This document shows positions 9,821-22,000 of a stretch of DNA of 64,000 nucleotides, piece after piece; the first letter of the stretch is position 1; each line of letters starts with the position of its first letter. Source of the stretch: Sesamum alatum. Its lineage: Eukaryota > Streptophyta > Magnoliopsida > Lamiales > Pedaliaceae. The translations under genes were made by a program, and so were the position numbers. The notes below the pieces were generated by a model. It ran no database searches. It saw nothing but the letters and a program-made list of their open reading frames with translations, and was not told where the DNA came from. Where the stretch lies: NCBI GenBank assembly GCA_034509735.1, contig JACGWO010000011.1, positions 27,884,979 to 27,948,978 of the forward strand. Reading direction: 5' to 3'.

Positions 9821-12154
9821 CATTTACCCCGAAATGTCGACATGTTTGTATGGCATGAGAACATGGAATCCCATTACTACCCCATTTGCTACATGAACAC
9901 TGCTAGTGCTTCAATTTCACAACGTCAGTATTAGAACCCTGACCTGTCAAGCTTAATGTCAAGACCGAGGCAGACTGTTGATTATAATAAAACTTCTGCA
10001 CAATATGGTGTACAGCCTCACTTTGGCGTGCCTCAAACAGTCTGAAAGCATAATCTGCCCACGGTTGATTAGCATTCATCATTCTAACACAATGGGTGGT
10101 GCGTTCCAGAAAGTATTGTACAGATCGAGAGAAACTTATCTATACAATCGCCATTATAGGTAGGCGTCTTGCACCCTTCAGAACCCCATTTATGCACTCT
10201 GACATATTTGTTGTAAGTATGCCTGTCCGCCAACCACCATCATGTGATAATGTCCATTGAGCCTTGTCAATCCTCTGCAGCCAATTATATGCTTCCTCAT
10301 TCAAGCCCCTAATTTCCTCCATTATTCTGTCAAACTTAAGGCTCATCTGCTCTGCACCGGCTCTCCAACAAAGGTCTTTCAACTGAACATTGTTGAACTT
10401 CTTGTTAAAGTTAGAACACACGTATCGTAAACAAAACCTATATACCCCACGAGAAAATTTGAATGCTGGAACATGGTTGATGGCATTGATCAACCCACTA
10501 TATCGGTCAGAAATTAGGCAAATTCGGTCCTCTTCACCTATCAGTAGATGTTTGGCAAGAATTTTCAAGAACCATCGCCAACTATCCAGTGAGTCTTCAT
10601 CTACAAGTGCGAAGGCCAACGGCAGTACTTGTTGATTTGCATCCATCCCAACTGCACTAATAACTTATGTTGGTACTTTGTGTACAAATGCGTTTTGGCT
10701 ACACTTATAACATTTCGGCAATAGCGGAATCCCAATGCACGGTCTGAAAGCCTAGAACACATAGTTCAACATTTTAATCCCCTGCCTTTCAGTGTCCAAA
10801 TGTGACCACTCCACAACAGTCCCCGGCTTATATTTTTGCAATACATCCATAAACCGAGGCAACTTCTGTACCGAGCTTTCCCACGTTCAATATACCTGTT
10901 CTCTAGCTGCCTTCAAGGATTGCCAAGCCTTCTGATAAGTGATTTCAAAGCCAAAATGATCTTTTACACTTTGTTGGACATATTTTATGTCGTAACCTGG
11001 GTCTTGACGACCCATACTCAATAAATGTGTCACAATCATACCCTTACCCAAGTTACGATGAGAAACATAAATCTCATTCATTAAGCACGTATGTGGCCCA
11101 ACATATTGGGTAATCCTAAATAAACCCATTTTAGACTTCAGTATACCACGTAGCATCCAACTGCACCCAATCTCCGCTTCATATTTGCACGCAACCTTCC
11201 ACAATTTGGCTTTGCTCTCAACCATGCGGTATTCTCGTCTTGCCCAGCGCACGGAGAAATCCTGTAAACTTGCAATCAAGTGGTCCTTGCTTTTGAAAAC
11301 TATAAGTGCACCGAGCTCTCTGCAATTTGAGTCGTAAAAATCCCCCCATTTGCCAGTAGGGATATCTATGGAGTCAACAGACACCTCGGGATGTGTCATT
11401 GTGAAAAATGGAACAACAGGATATAAAGAAGGAGGTTCAGATGCAACAGGTATGTTCAAATCAATTGATTGTTGTTGTTCACCTATCGACTCAAAACTAC
11501 CGCCTCCAAGCACATCCAGCATAACTGAAATGCTGACTTCATTGTCATTTTCAGGATCCTCGTCAGCTTGAATATCTTCTTCAACCTCATCCGGTTCTGA
11601 GTTCATCCGGTCATCATTTAAGCAACTATCTGCTTCGAGGTCGTCATTTAAATCGTCACTATCGTCATAGTGGTATGTGGATGGACCTGCATGATCATCA
11701 TTTAGCCCAAATCTGTCCATGGCCTCAGTAACTGCTGGCAAGTTGGGCGCATCTTGTGTTAACATAGACATATATGCGCCCCAATCACCAATAAATGGGT
11801 TATCTTGTACGATATTTTCACAAATCATCTCTGTTTCAACAAAAATATCAACATACGAATTTCCACTCGTGGGACTGAAAAAAATTGAACATCTTCATCT
11901 GTCTTAATCGGCAACACCGTCTCCCGCCACCGGCCACCACAATAGCTTGTGTACTTAAAATATATTTGTAACTTATAATCAACCCTACGGAGGCTAAGTT
12001 GTTCGAACAAAATCGACTATAGTTCAACAAATATAGTACTACGACATATTTTCATAAATCGGAAAGCCGGACGATCATAACCCACACAATCATATGACTC
12101 AATTCGTTGACCTCCATAAAATATAACAATATCAATATGGTTTTGATCTGTCAT
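9750..12154 (-). pseudogene. MuDR-type (MULE) transposase, degenerate
   Basis: The enzyme excises and inserts Mutator elements through their TIRs. From a start codon at 12154-12152 the N-terminal part shows YGGQRIESYD and VLPIKTDEDVQFF, with a frameshift near 12017. Segment 11828-10887 holds a long acidic region, then the MuDR DNA-binding module (LGALIVFKSKDHLIASLQDF; WKVACKYEAEIGCSWMLRG; GPHTCL). A TGA at about 10889 interrupts REQVY-TWE. The catalytic MULE region is open in 10646-10140 (ANQQVLPLAFALVDEDSLDSW; CLISDRYSGLINAI; WRTGILTTNMSECINGVLK). A further stop lies near 10132. The C-terminal SWIM finger is visible at about 9930-9850 (CSCSKWG, then IPCSH), and the tail runs antisense to the end of the PMD gene. 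Confidence 0.9.
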
Positions 12155-12661
12155 ATCTTCACAAAAAAATATAAAAAAAATCGTCACAACAAAAACGATC
12201 AAAATAAAATTTATATAACGTAAACTTTTAAGAAAAACAACTTACTGTAATTGCAACTGCAATTTTTTCGATTAATTTCTGGCGACTCCCGCTCCAAACA
12301 CTGAAAATTTTCCTCCCCACACACACTGAAAATGTTTTCTTCTCCGAATGTAACAAATGATCTTGGACTGATTTGCATATATATATATATATACACACAA
12401 ATACATGAATTAAAGGAGATGGGACGCATGCATGTTGTGTACCATCAAGCATGTGAAGGCTGGTTTTTGACCAACCTTCACGGACTTAAAAGCACTTTGA
12501 AGAGGGGGTTTTTGACCAGCCTTCATCAAGCATGTGAAAGCTGGTCAAAACTAGCCTTCACGAACTTTTAGAGAGACGGGGTTTGAAACCTCGTCTCTCT
12601 AAAAGTGGTCAGGCAAGATGCCTGGCTCTCTTGCCTGATACAATGTAATAAAAAACGGGGT

Positions 12662-12777
12662 TTGTAACCCCGTCTCTTCAAGATATGGGGTTACAAACCC
12701 CGTTTTTACTTAATTCTGAAATTAGTATGGAATTTCAATTTATTTTTTTTTTTGCAATTTTTTTAAATAATTTCTCC
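12662..12777 (-). repeat. Right TIR of the MULE
   Basis: This is the inverted counterpart of the left end, finishing AAATAATTTCTCC. It contains a near-perfect hairpin centred at about 12680 with arms of about 28 bp and two mismatches. More hairpins lie inside it: about 12453-12481 (GTGAAGGCTGG type, shared with the left end), 12572-12601 and 12610-12638. Confidence 0.9.
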
Positions 12778-12786
12778 TTGGATTTG
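12778..12786. repeat. Right 9-bp target-site duplication of the MULE
   Basis: TTGGATTTG, identical to 8003-8011, directly follows the right TIR. Confidence 0.95.
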
Positions 12787-12946
12787 ATGGAAGAATTTGT
12801 CGAAATAATTTATCACATTTCTATTATCTTTTCATTTCAAAGTCCCCAGCAAAGCGTGGGGCAAATTCCTGGAAATTTTAAGAGTTCAACTCAGAAATTC
12901 TCTCCTACTGTAAAACCCCACTGAATCCGCAGTGCTTGAAATCAGC

Positions 12947-12989
<43 letters not shown>

Positions 12990-13013
12990 AGAAGAAGAGA
13001 GTGAGTGTGATAG
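12787..13013 (+). promoter_or_regulatory. Proximal promoter / 5' UTR of the 26-exon gene, with GA repeat
   Basis: Only about 236 bp separate the MULE end from the start codon at 13014. The stretch contains a 34-bp pure GA tract (12952-12985), common in plant 5' leaders and a possible binding site for BASIC PENTACYSTEINE factors. No clear TATA box is seen in the expected place. The transcription start is not determinable from sequence alone. Confidence 0.55.
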
Positions 13014-16000
13014 ATGGAGGTGGAGTTGGAGCCGAGGGTGAAGCCATTGGCTTACAAGGTGAAGGCCATGTCGAGGGAATCCCCTGCCCAGAAGGCCGTT
13101 CACGTGCTCGACACAGACCTCCGCAACCATTGGTCCACCGGCACAAACACCAAGGAGTGGATCTTACTCGAGCTCGACGTATGTACATGGACTCATACAA
13201 ATTGTTTGTTAACTTTTGTTGTTATTTTATTTTGCGATGTGGGTTGGGGTGCTGTGACTGGTTCATTTTCGCTTCTACTGGTGACATTTCATTTGGGTTT
13301 CTGTTGTGTTCTTGGTTTGAATAAATTTAGTGGATTGGAATTTATTTAATTGGATTTGGAATATGGTCTTTTGGGAAAAATTTGAGCGTGGACTTTACTT
13401 TGGTTGCTCAGCAGAGTCCCAGCTGTTACGTTTTCCCTTATCTCCGAAGAAACGGAGTCGGGCCATGGAGTATCAGCATCCATGTTTATTTTCTTTTTGT
13501 TGTTCACTGATTGAACATTATCTATGGAATTGTCATCTTATGTCTTCCTTTGTTTTTTTCATTGTAGGAACCATGCCTCCTTTCGCACATAAGGATATAT
13601 AATAAGTCTGTGCTGGAATGGGAAATTGCAGTTGGATTGCGTTACAAGGTTTGCGGAACATTGTTGAAATTTATTTTTTGCAAATTTTCTTGATGGAACT
13701 TTCTAAGTCCAATTTTTTCTGCTGTAAATTTTGCCCATTTTCTAAGTTTTGGTTTTGTGACTGCCATTTTCTAAGTCTTGGTTTTGTGACTTGCTAGAAG
13801 TGAAGGATGTTTCTGTTTATTAAACTTTTGCCATTTTCTAAGTTTTGTTTCTGTTTATTTCTGATTGAGTGGAGCTGTCTTGTAGTACAAATGTTTTTAT
13901 TTGAAGTAGTTGGTTGGGATTTACTTGAGAGAAGTGCATTCAATTCTTAAACCCCGATAGAGCAGACTATGCATCAATTTCCCCCTCACTAAGTAAATTA
14001 GTCATTATGCTAATGAGTACCCTATGCTATTTTGCGTACTTTTATTTTATTTTCCTCTTGTTGTCTGCGGGAGGCAGTAAGAGCTACATAAAGGATAAGA
14101 AATATTCTTCTCTTTTCCAATACGACTAAGTTTAAAAGTTGTCTGGCTGATTCACTATTGTTATAATCGGTGACGAGAACAAGAGACACATCATGCACAT
14201 TCTTGGTTCTGATTTTCCTATTACAGGCAGTTCATCTTTCTTCGTTTTGTATGAGCATCAAACATAGAAAAAGTTTGTGTTTTAGTTGCCAAACAGGGAT
14301 TTTTGAATGTGTAACTGACCACGGACCTGCTTGGGGGAATGTGATAGCCAAGGCTCCAATTTCCCTTGGTTGAACATTAATAGAAACTGGTCAAAGTGTT
14401 GATCCTTATATCTTTGGTTGCAATTATATTTTCAAATTTATTCCTTGCCATCTTAAATTCTAAAATTTTCTTCATTCAGTATGCCTTTCCCACTGTGACC
14501 TGTGGTATAGTTCATGCTCATGATTTTACTTATTGAAGCTTTCTTTTGTCCTGTAGAGTAATATTGCTATCTCAGAGTTTTTAGTATCACTATCCTTCGC
14601 TTCCCCTTTACGTCTTCTCTTGACAGCCAGAGACATTTGTTAAAGTTCGTCCACGCTGTGAGGCACCTCGGCGTGACATGATGTACCCAATGAATTACAC
14701 TCCTTGCCGCTATGTGAGGATCTCTTGTATGCGTGGAAACCCAATAGCTTTGTTTTTTATCCAGGTAATGATTAAAATTTCTACTGCACCTCTTGCTTTT
14801 GTAGGTGTACTGTCAGATCTTTTTCAGTGGATTTTCCTGTACTGTATGCACTTTCTTGGACTAGATTGCTCTCATGTTTCAGTTTGACTTGAAGATTTTC
14901 ATGATTTCGTGCTCTTTATAAGTTATAAATTTTGCTTGGTCACTTAGCTTTGTCCATTTCTATGGCTGCACTGTTTCGATTACTTTGCAATTTCAAGCGT
15001 GAGAACGCTTATGAAACCTTTGGCTTCTGATAGTGTCTTGCCTACATGATATCACAATCATTTATGTTCTTGTTCTCAATTGCAGCTGATAGGGATTCCA
15101 GTTCCAGGTTTAGAGCCAGAGTTTCACCCTGTTGCTAACTACTTGCTACCACACATAATATCGCACAAACAAGATGCTGTTGATACCCATCTTAAGGTGA
15201 ACTAACTATATAATACACGAGAAAGACACCACTTACAATTTTTATAAGATCAGAAGCATATCTAGCTGACTAGCTCTATGTTCTCTTTTCGAACTGTTCA
15301 CTTATAGTTGCTTCAAGATGTGACAAGCCGGTTGACCAGGTTTCTTCCTCACCTTGAGGTATACATTTGTGCACTTTATCTCAAGAAAAGAAGTAATTTT
15401 ATACTCTACAAGTAACTGAAGCTTTATTATACACATGAATTAATGTCATACAGGCTGATCTTAACAGCTTTGCAGAAGCTGCAGAATCTACTATGCGTTT
15501 TCTGGCTATGCTTGCTGGTCCATTTTATCCTATCCTTCAGATTGTAAGTGAAAGGTAGGTCAACCTTGCATCAAATTGCATAGTTCTCCAAGAAGCTCCC
15601 TTTAATATGCGTTTTTTCTCTTACTAATCTTTCTAGTGAACGTACTTATAGATTTGAGAATGCATGACTTGTGTTTTATGCCCCGAGTAAATAATTGCTG
15701 CTTCAGCTGTAGGTTCAAATTGGCTGCATGCTGTGTCCTTTGCTACTGTTTTGGCATTTGGTTGGCCATTCTCTATTACGTTCTTAAATTATTAGTTATC
15801 TACAGCTGCAAGATTGTAATATGATTGTTCAACAGGATGTTTATGTAATTCAAACAATGTTATGAATGTTGTGACATCACGTGTATGGTCTACGTTTTTT
15901 GAATGAAAGAAGCAGGACAAAGTTTTAGATTGATAACTTTAGATGGCTAATGAGAGAGTAAAATGGAACCTTAGGATAGATTTGATTTCTTAAATTTATA

Positions 16001-19000
16001 GAATATTCTACAAAATTTGAGTTGGCACGTTAAGAGTATTTAGATATGGCTACTGAGTGGCACATAGTGAAAAGGCACTTATAATTTTGCTGCCTTCAAT
16101 AAGCTAAATAGCAGTTTCATTAGCCTTTGTTCTTATTCTGCTCTACCTTATGTCTAGGGGTGGAAAGAGAAGAGTGAACCGAGAGAAAAATACTATGAGA
16201 GGAAGCTCCTTAGCAATATTACAGAAAAATGTCATTAGATTAGAGTTTTCTGTTATACTGAAAAATAAATCCCTTCAAGATTGCAGAAACAAATTTATGA
16301 CAAAAAAAAAAAAAAACCCCTTGTCAGACCTGATATATCTCTATAGATTATAGAATCCACATTTTAAATTCTGGGCTCCGATTTCCTCCCAAATGTCCTG
16401 TACCAAAAACGAAATCGGAAAACCATTCTTTAATACGCAAGTGACCCTGGATTTTACTGCAAAAAAGGTGTAAAGACTGCTGGTCTTTTGACTGATATTC
16501 CTGTCTGTGTTAAACTATATTGCACCAAAAAGTCTAAGATTGTCATATTAAGAGATTGTTTGATTCCTTCAGAGTTCCTTTTATCCCTGTACTGCCTACT
16601 TGCCTAAGGTATCAAAAGAGGACTCCATGCAGTTCCATCACCTTCTCTGCTTCCTCTATGCACGTTCAAGCTTAATAAGAAACCTATGAATGAAAATAGA
16701 GGCTAAAAGAAGATAGAAGCGACCATAATGCATATGCTGGCCACAACTGAGTGTTAGGTACCTGTTCCACTCAAATCTTATAAATGCTAAAACAAAATAG
16801 AAATGACCTTGCTTTTGCTGGTTGCCTATGAGATCAAGTACCTGTTGCCTCAAATCTTACCAGCAATTCTTAAATATATGAGGTTCTTTTGGTAAATCTT
16901 TTCTCAAGAAGATGGACTTTATGAACTCTTTCTTCTTGCCTAGCAATTTTTTCTTTCTTTTTTTTTTTTTAGAAAAAATTAATGGTGGTAAATGATTGAC
17001 TTGGACCAACTTTGCTCAATATCTTGTTAACACTTAGTGCTCGTGGAACTCATTTGAGATTGCTTCCATTAACTGATTGTGCTAGCCACTTATGGAATAT
17101 GTTCCCAAACAAGTGTTTTCTGTGGCATGACAGAGAAACTGCAAGGTTGGGTCTCAACATTTCTGATAATGAAGCGTCTAAGACCAATTTATCGTCAACA
17201 GCTTTGATGGTTTCCTCGAATTTTGAGGTACTGCATATTTGTCTGTACCTGGAATTTATATCGAGTTATGGTGGATTACATCTGAATTTCTGTGGTTCCT
17301 ATCGTGGTTTACCTTATTGGTGGTCATTTTTTCTTTTCTTTTGGTTGATCCTCTATGAAGATTTCTGGACCTGGAAACACAGTTTGTTTTCAGATGCAAT
17401 AACTTTTGAAAACATTTCAATATTGTGTGAGGAAAATCTGCTCATATTTTAGATCATCTAAAGGTTTCTGTGTATTTTCCTCTCTAGCAATTTTGTTCCC
17501 TGTTCACACCCAACATGCATACATTAAATAAGTGTATGCAGGCAGAATGTTGGAACTACTACTGCGTAGATGCAAAATGGCTGACACTGAAGTCATTTTT
17601 GTTAAGCAATAGGGGAGAAAATAACCCAGAAATTGTACTGATAGCCACTTCTTTGAGAAATGGAGGTTGAAAATAGATTGTTAAAGGGGATACGCCTAAG
17701 TGTCCACTCTGATACAGGCAATGGTCATTCCATAATTTGGGGATTTTGTGATTTCTAATTTTATAGCATATCGACAGTACAGGTATCAAAGTTAATGGTT
17801 TGTTTTGTAATGCAGTCATCTGGTGGAGTTTCACTTTGCTCACATGCTTTTCATTATGACCACAATGATTTGAGATTTTATGATTTCTAGTATAGAGTTA
17901 TCAACATATCAAACTCGGTAGATATTGAAATTGTTGGTTTGTTTTGAAATGCAGTCATCTGATGGAAGTATATGCTCCCTTTGGCTAATAGGCTAATGTC
18001 TATTGAAGTGTTAAGACACTTCTGAAACACTGAGCTGTAAAACAGAAGAACGACAAAACTTTCTTCTGAAACCAGTTAAATTAAGATTCCTGGCAACTTG
18101 TGTTTTAAGATTTTCGATACTCGTAACTTGACTTCATTTTGATATTCAGTGGGGGAGTAATTAATGGCTAATGTACTTTTGCTCATCTGCCATGCTCAGC
18201 CAAGGAGATCACGAAACACATCATCCCTTTTCGTGCCTATGTCAATGCACTTGGTATTTCGTCCTGATGCAATCTTTGTACTGCTTAGGAAGGCTTATAA
18301 AGATTCTAACCTGGGGAATGTATGCAGGATGGTAAGATACGATTGCTGTTTCCTTATTTCCTTTCTGGTTTATACTCTTTTGGCTGGCGAACAGAAAAAA
18401 AGCAGTACTGAAGTCATATGTTTCCGTATTTGCTTCTACCCATGGTTTGCTTTATCTGAGAATCGTGATATTATAGGCATCAAGAATTCTTTTGAAGCTC
18501 ATGGAGCCTATGACAATGCCAGAAGTATCTACTCTGTCTTCTGACGTTACAACTTCTGTAGCTGATGAGACTCCTAAATCCGAGCCTTGTGATCCTATTT
18601 CCTTACCTGATTATTCAACCTTGTTTGGGGAAGAATTTGAAATACCAGATGATTCTTGGGATCCTACGTACCTTAATGTCTTAGATTCTGCAGCTGTGGA
18701 AGAAGGAATGATGCATGTTCTATATGCTTCTGCTTCCCAGGTTTGTTACATGCTAGCTGAGCGCATTGTACCTAAAACTGCACTAGTGGCGACTTGTGTG
18801 TTACCATCTAGCCAATGTAATCATCAACTACTGGTTCATTCTTTCTCAGCCTTCGCATTGCAGCAAGCTGGCTGAGAATGCCTCTGACTTTTGGTTGGCG
18901 CTACCATTAATTCAAGCATTGCTTCCAGGTTTATTTGCTATTGCCATATTACTATCTGGAATTAGTACCTGCTGAACCAACATCCCTAAAAACAATGCCA

Positions 19001-22000
19001 ACGTGGGCTAAAATATCAAGCCTATGTTTAGACAACTTATGAAGTATTCTGATTTAAGTGTTTCTGGGAAAGGGTATTTTTAGGAGATCAATCGAGAATG
19101 TGGTAGTGTCTCATTTGTTTATGGGTTTATTTTGGAAAACTTTTAATTGGCCCAGTGGTGTCATAAAATGATGCGAAGATGGAAATATATATGATGATTT
19201 AATGTGATAGCCGGTGGTGTCATCTCAAAATTTTAATGATGCGAAGATGGAAATATATCTGTGTTTAATTGATAACGAGATTTAAATACACGTAAAATTA
19301 TATAATAAATTTGTATTATGTATGTAAATGTATAGTAATGATTAGGATTTTACTATAATATTTAGGGAAAAAGGTATGAAAAATGGGAGGTATATTTCAA
19401 AAGTGAAATATGTTTGTTTCACTTTTTAAGGGCGTTTTCACGCTTCCTTTTAGATGGAGAAAAGTGAAGCAAAAATAGCCAAAATTTCCTTTACAGTCTG
19501 ACCAAACTTAGACATCTTGGTTCTGCCATTGTATTCTGTTTTCCTTCTCATTGTGAGCCTGGTTATTCATTTGGTGATATCAAACAACTTTCCATAGAAT
19601 CCTTCACAAAAATTTCTGACTGATGTCACTGATTTATAACTATCAACTTTCTTTTTCTTCTAGTAATGATGCTTAGAATCTATTTACTTTTTTCAATTGA
19701 AGTCAGATGCATTGGCTCTGTTTGATTCCAGCTTTTCAATGTAAATCCAAATTTGGAAGTATAGTTTTGGATTTGATGCAAAATTTGCAAATCCAAATTT
19801 ACCATTTTCCATCACACCCATATATCACCCTCACTCCCAAAAATACCTTAGTCACCTTACAAGACAATCCATGACAAAATGGAAATTTATGATAATTCAC
19901 ATAATCTTATCAAACTTAATATTATCAACACACAGTATCTACATAATTTGACAACTAACATCAATTTGACCCCTGTTGAAGTGGCACATACATTTAAAAT
20001 TTCACTATTTGAAAATAAAATTAAACATCTTTCCAGTATATCCAACTTCCACAAAGAACTCATCCAAACGCGTTGTCATTTTCTAACACATGCTGAGAGA
20101 ATCTTTTACAACATTTGTGACCGAATTTTCAAAATACGCCCGAAAAGCAGATTCAACTGGAGCCAATTATTATTGAGTATAAAATAGTAAATCATTTGCT
20201 AATAGTATCTAATTATATCTTTCTATGGAAGCATTTTAAGATTCAGTGACCTTCTTTGACACTTATTTCTCCTTTGGGCTGCTATAGCACTTCGTCCAAA
20301 TGTCGGCAGTCCTTATCAAATTGATGAGAACTTCTCTCTGTGGAAGCAATCATTTGTACAGACTGCACTCTGTCAGGTATTAATATGGTCTTTATTTGAT
20401 TTTTGCTGATTGTTTCTAATTTAATTGTCTTCTCTGACCTTGGTAATTGTAATCCAGATTGTGGCAACTTCATCTTCACTGATTTACCGTCCTCTACTTC
20501 GTGCTTGCGCTGGCTATTTAGCATCTTTCTCGCCATCACATGTTGGTTACTGAGCTTCCTATCTTCTGACCCAAGAGTGATCATCTTTTTTAATTGAGTA
20601 AATGCATACTAGCACATTCTTTGGTTTGGTCTCCTTTCTCCCTCTCGTCCTCTCACATATATGATGAAGTATCGGGTTTAAATAGCGTAAGCACTCTTAA
20701 GTACACTATCTGTTCTGGGCAGGTCCTGCGCACAATGTACACCAATCTTGTACAAGTGAATGAAAATCCGATACCTTGTATCTTTTATCTATATTTGGTG
20801 TTCAATATGTACGCGGGCATGCTAAGCCTAGAAAGTCATGATTACCAACTTCTGAGTATTTGCTTAACTCATACCCTGCTCAAAGTGTTGTATCACTTAA
20901 TTGGGATGCCATCTTGTCTAGTTCAAATTGAATAAAACAATCTATCACATCATTAGTATTATTCTTTTTGTCAATGTTTAAAAGGTCTTTTTGGTGATGT
21001 CCATGTTTTAGATTGCAAATTTTACCATCCTCTGAGTCGAAATTTGATGATACCTTTGACAGGTTGGCCACTGAACACGTGATGGTAGTAAAAGATTATA
21101 TCTTAATGTATTTGAGAGTGACAAGGACTTATCCATTCTGGGAAAGGGGACATTTTTCATAGTGTGTAATCTATTCCAGAGTTGAGTTCTTGACATTAAT
21201 GAACTGAATTAACTAATAATATGTTTTCATCTTAACTTTGCAGGCTAAGGCAGCATGCATTCTTATTGATCTGTGCTCTGGTGTGTTAGCACCATGGATG
21301 CCTCAAGTAATTGCAAAGGTTATATGATTTATCATGAAAATGTTGTGCTACAGATTTTGGATGCTTCTGGTGAACCTGTCATAGTTCATTGCACTTTCAT
21401 ATGCTCTGTATCGCAGGTCGACTTGACTGTGGAGCTCTTGGAGGACCTTTTAGGTGTAATCCAGGTAGGCTCAGTGTTTTCTTCTCAAATGACAACTTGG
21501 TGTATAGTCTTCCCTACAGACCTTTTTGTTCTCCTTATTTGAGATATCTGGAGAACTTAACTCAATATACCTTTGGTGTGGCATAAGACTTGTTGATTTG
21601 GTATTACACTTACCTCTAATTTGGGTAATCAAGAAACTGATAAAAGAGGAATAACATTGTAGATAAACTTTGCTGCTCCTTTGTCTGTAGCGGATGAAGC
21701 TTGAATTAGGATATTTGTCTACAAGAAATCTATTTAATATATATGCCAAATCATGCATGAAGTGTTTCATGAGATTGCTTGCCTCATTTTGTGGCATTGA
21801 TGTTGATCCATGTATACCTATTACTTCAAGCTGCTTTGGGTGTCTGCTAGATAAAGTTTACTTGTGCATATTCCATCATGCTAGATATAGGTATGAGAAT
21901 GGCCATTGTAGAGCAGTTCACAGAATGAATTGGGGTAAAATATTTGATCCTTTAGTATTGACTGCGTTTTGTGTTTGAGGATGAGGCTCTTATACTTGTA

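Larger units (their letters stand above)
8012..12777. mobile_element. Complete Mutator-like element carrying a PMD gene and a transposase
   Basis: The 4766-bp element is bounded by inverted ends beginning GGAGAAATTATTTAAAAAA and flanked by an exact 9-bp duplication (TTGGATTTG at 8003-8011 and 12778-12786). Similarity of the TIRs extends over roughly 115 bp each side (8012-8128, 12662-12777). Inside are two convergent genes: a plant-mobile-domain gene on plus (about 8370-9820) and a MuDR-type transposase on minus (about 12154-9750), both with disabling mutations. Association of PMD genes with MULEs is known in plants, and this copy shows the arrangement at base resolution. Perfect target duplication suggests fairly recent insertion, while the coding decay shows that the copy is no longer autonomous. 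Confidence 0.95.

Noticed and set aside
19879..20187. 102-codon open frame with ATG inside an intron of the 26-exon gene
   Set aside because: AT-rich composition, no family likeness, and it lies between two well-phased exons (18850-18928 and 20288-20376).
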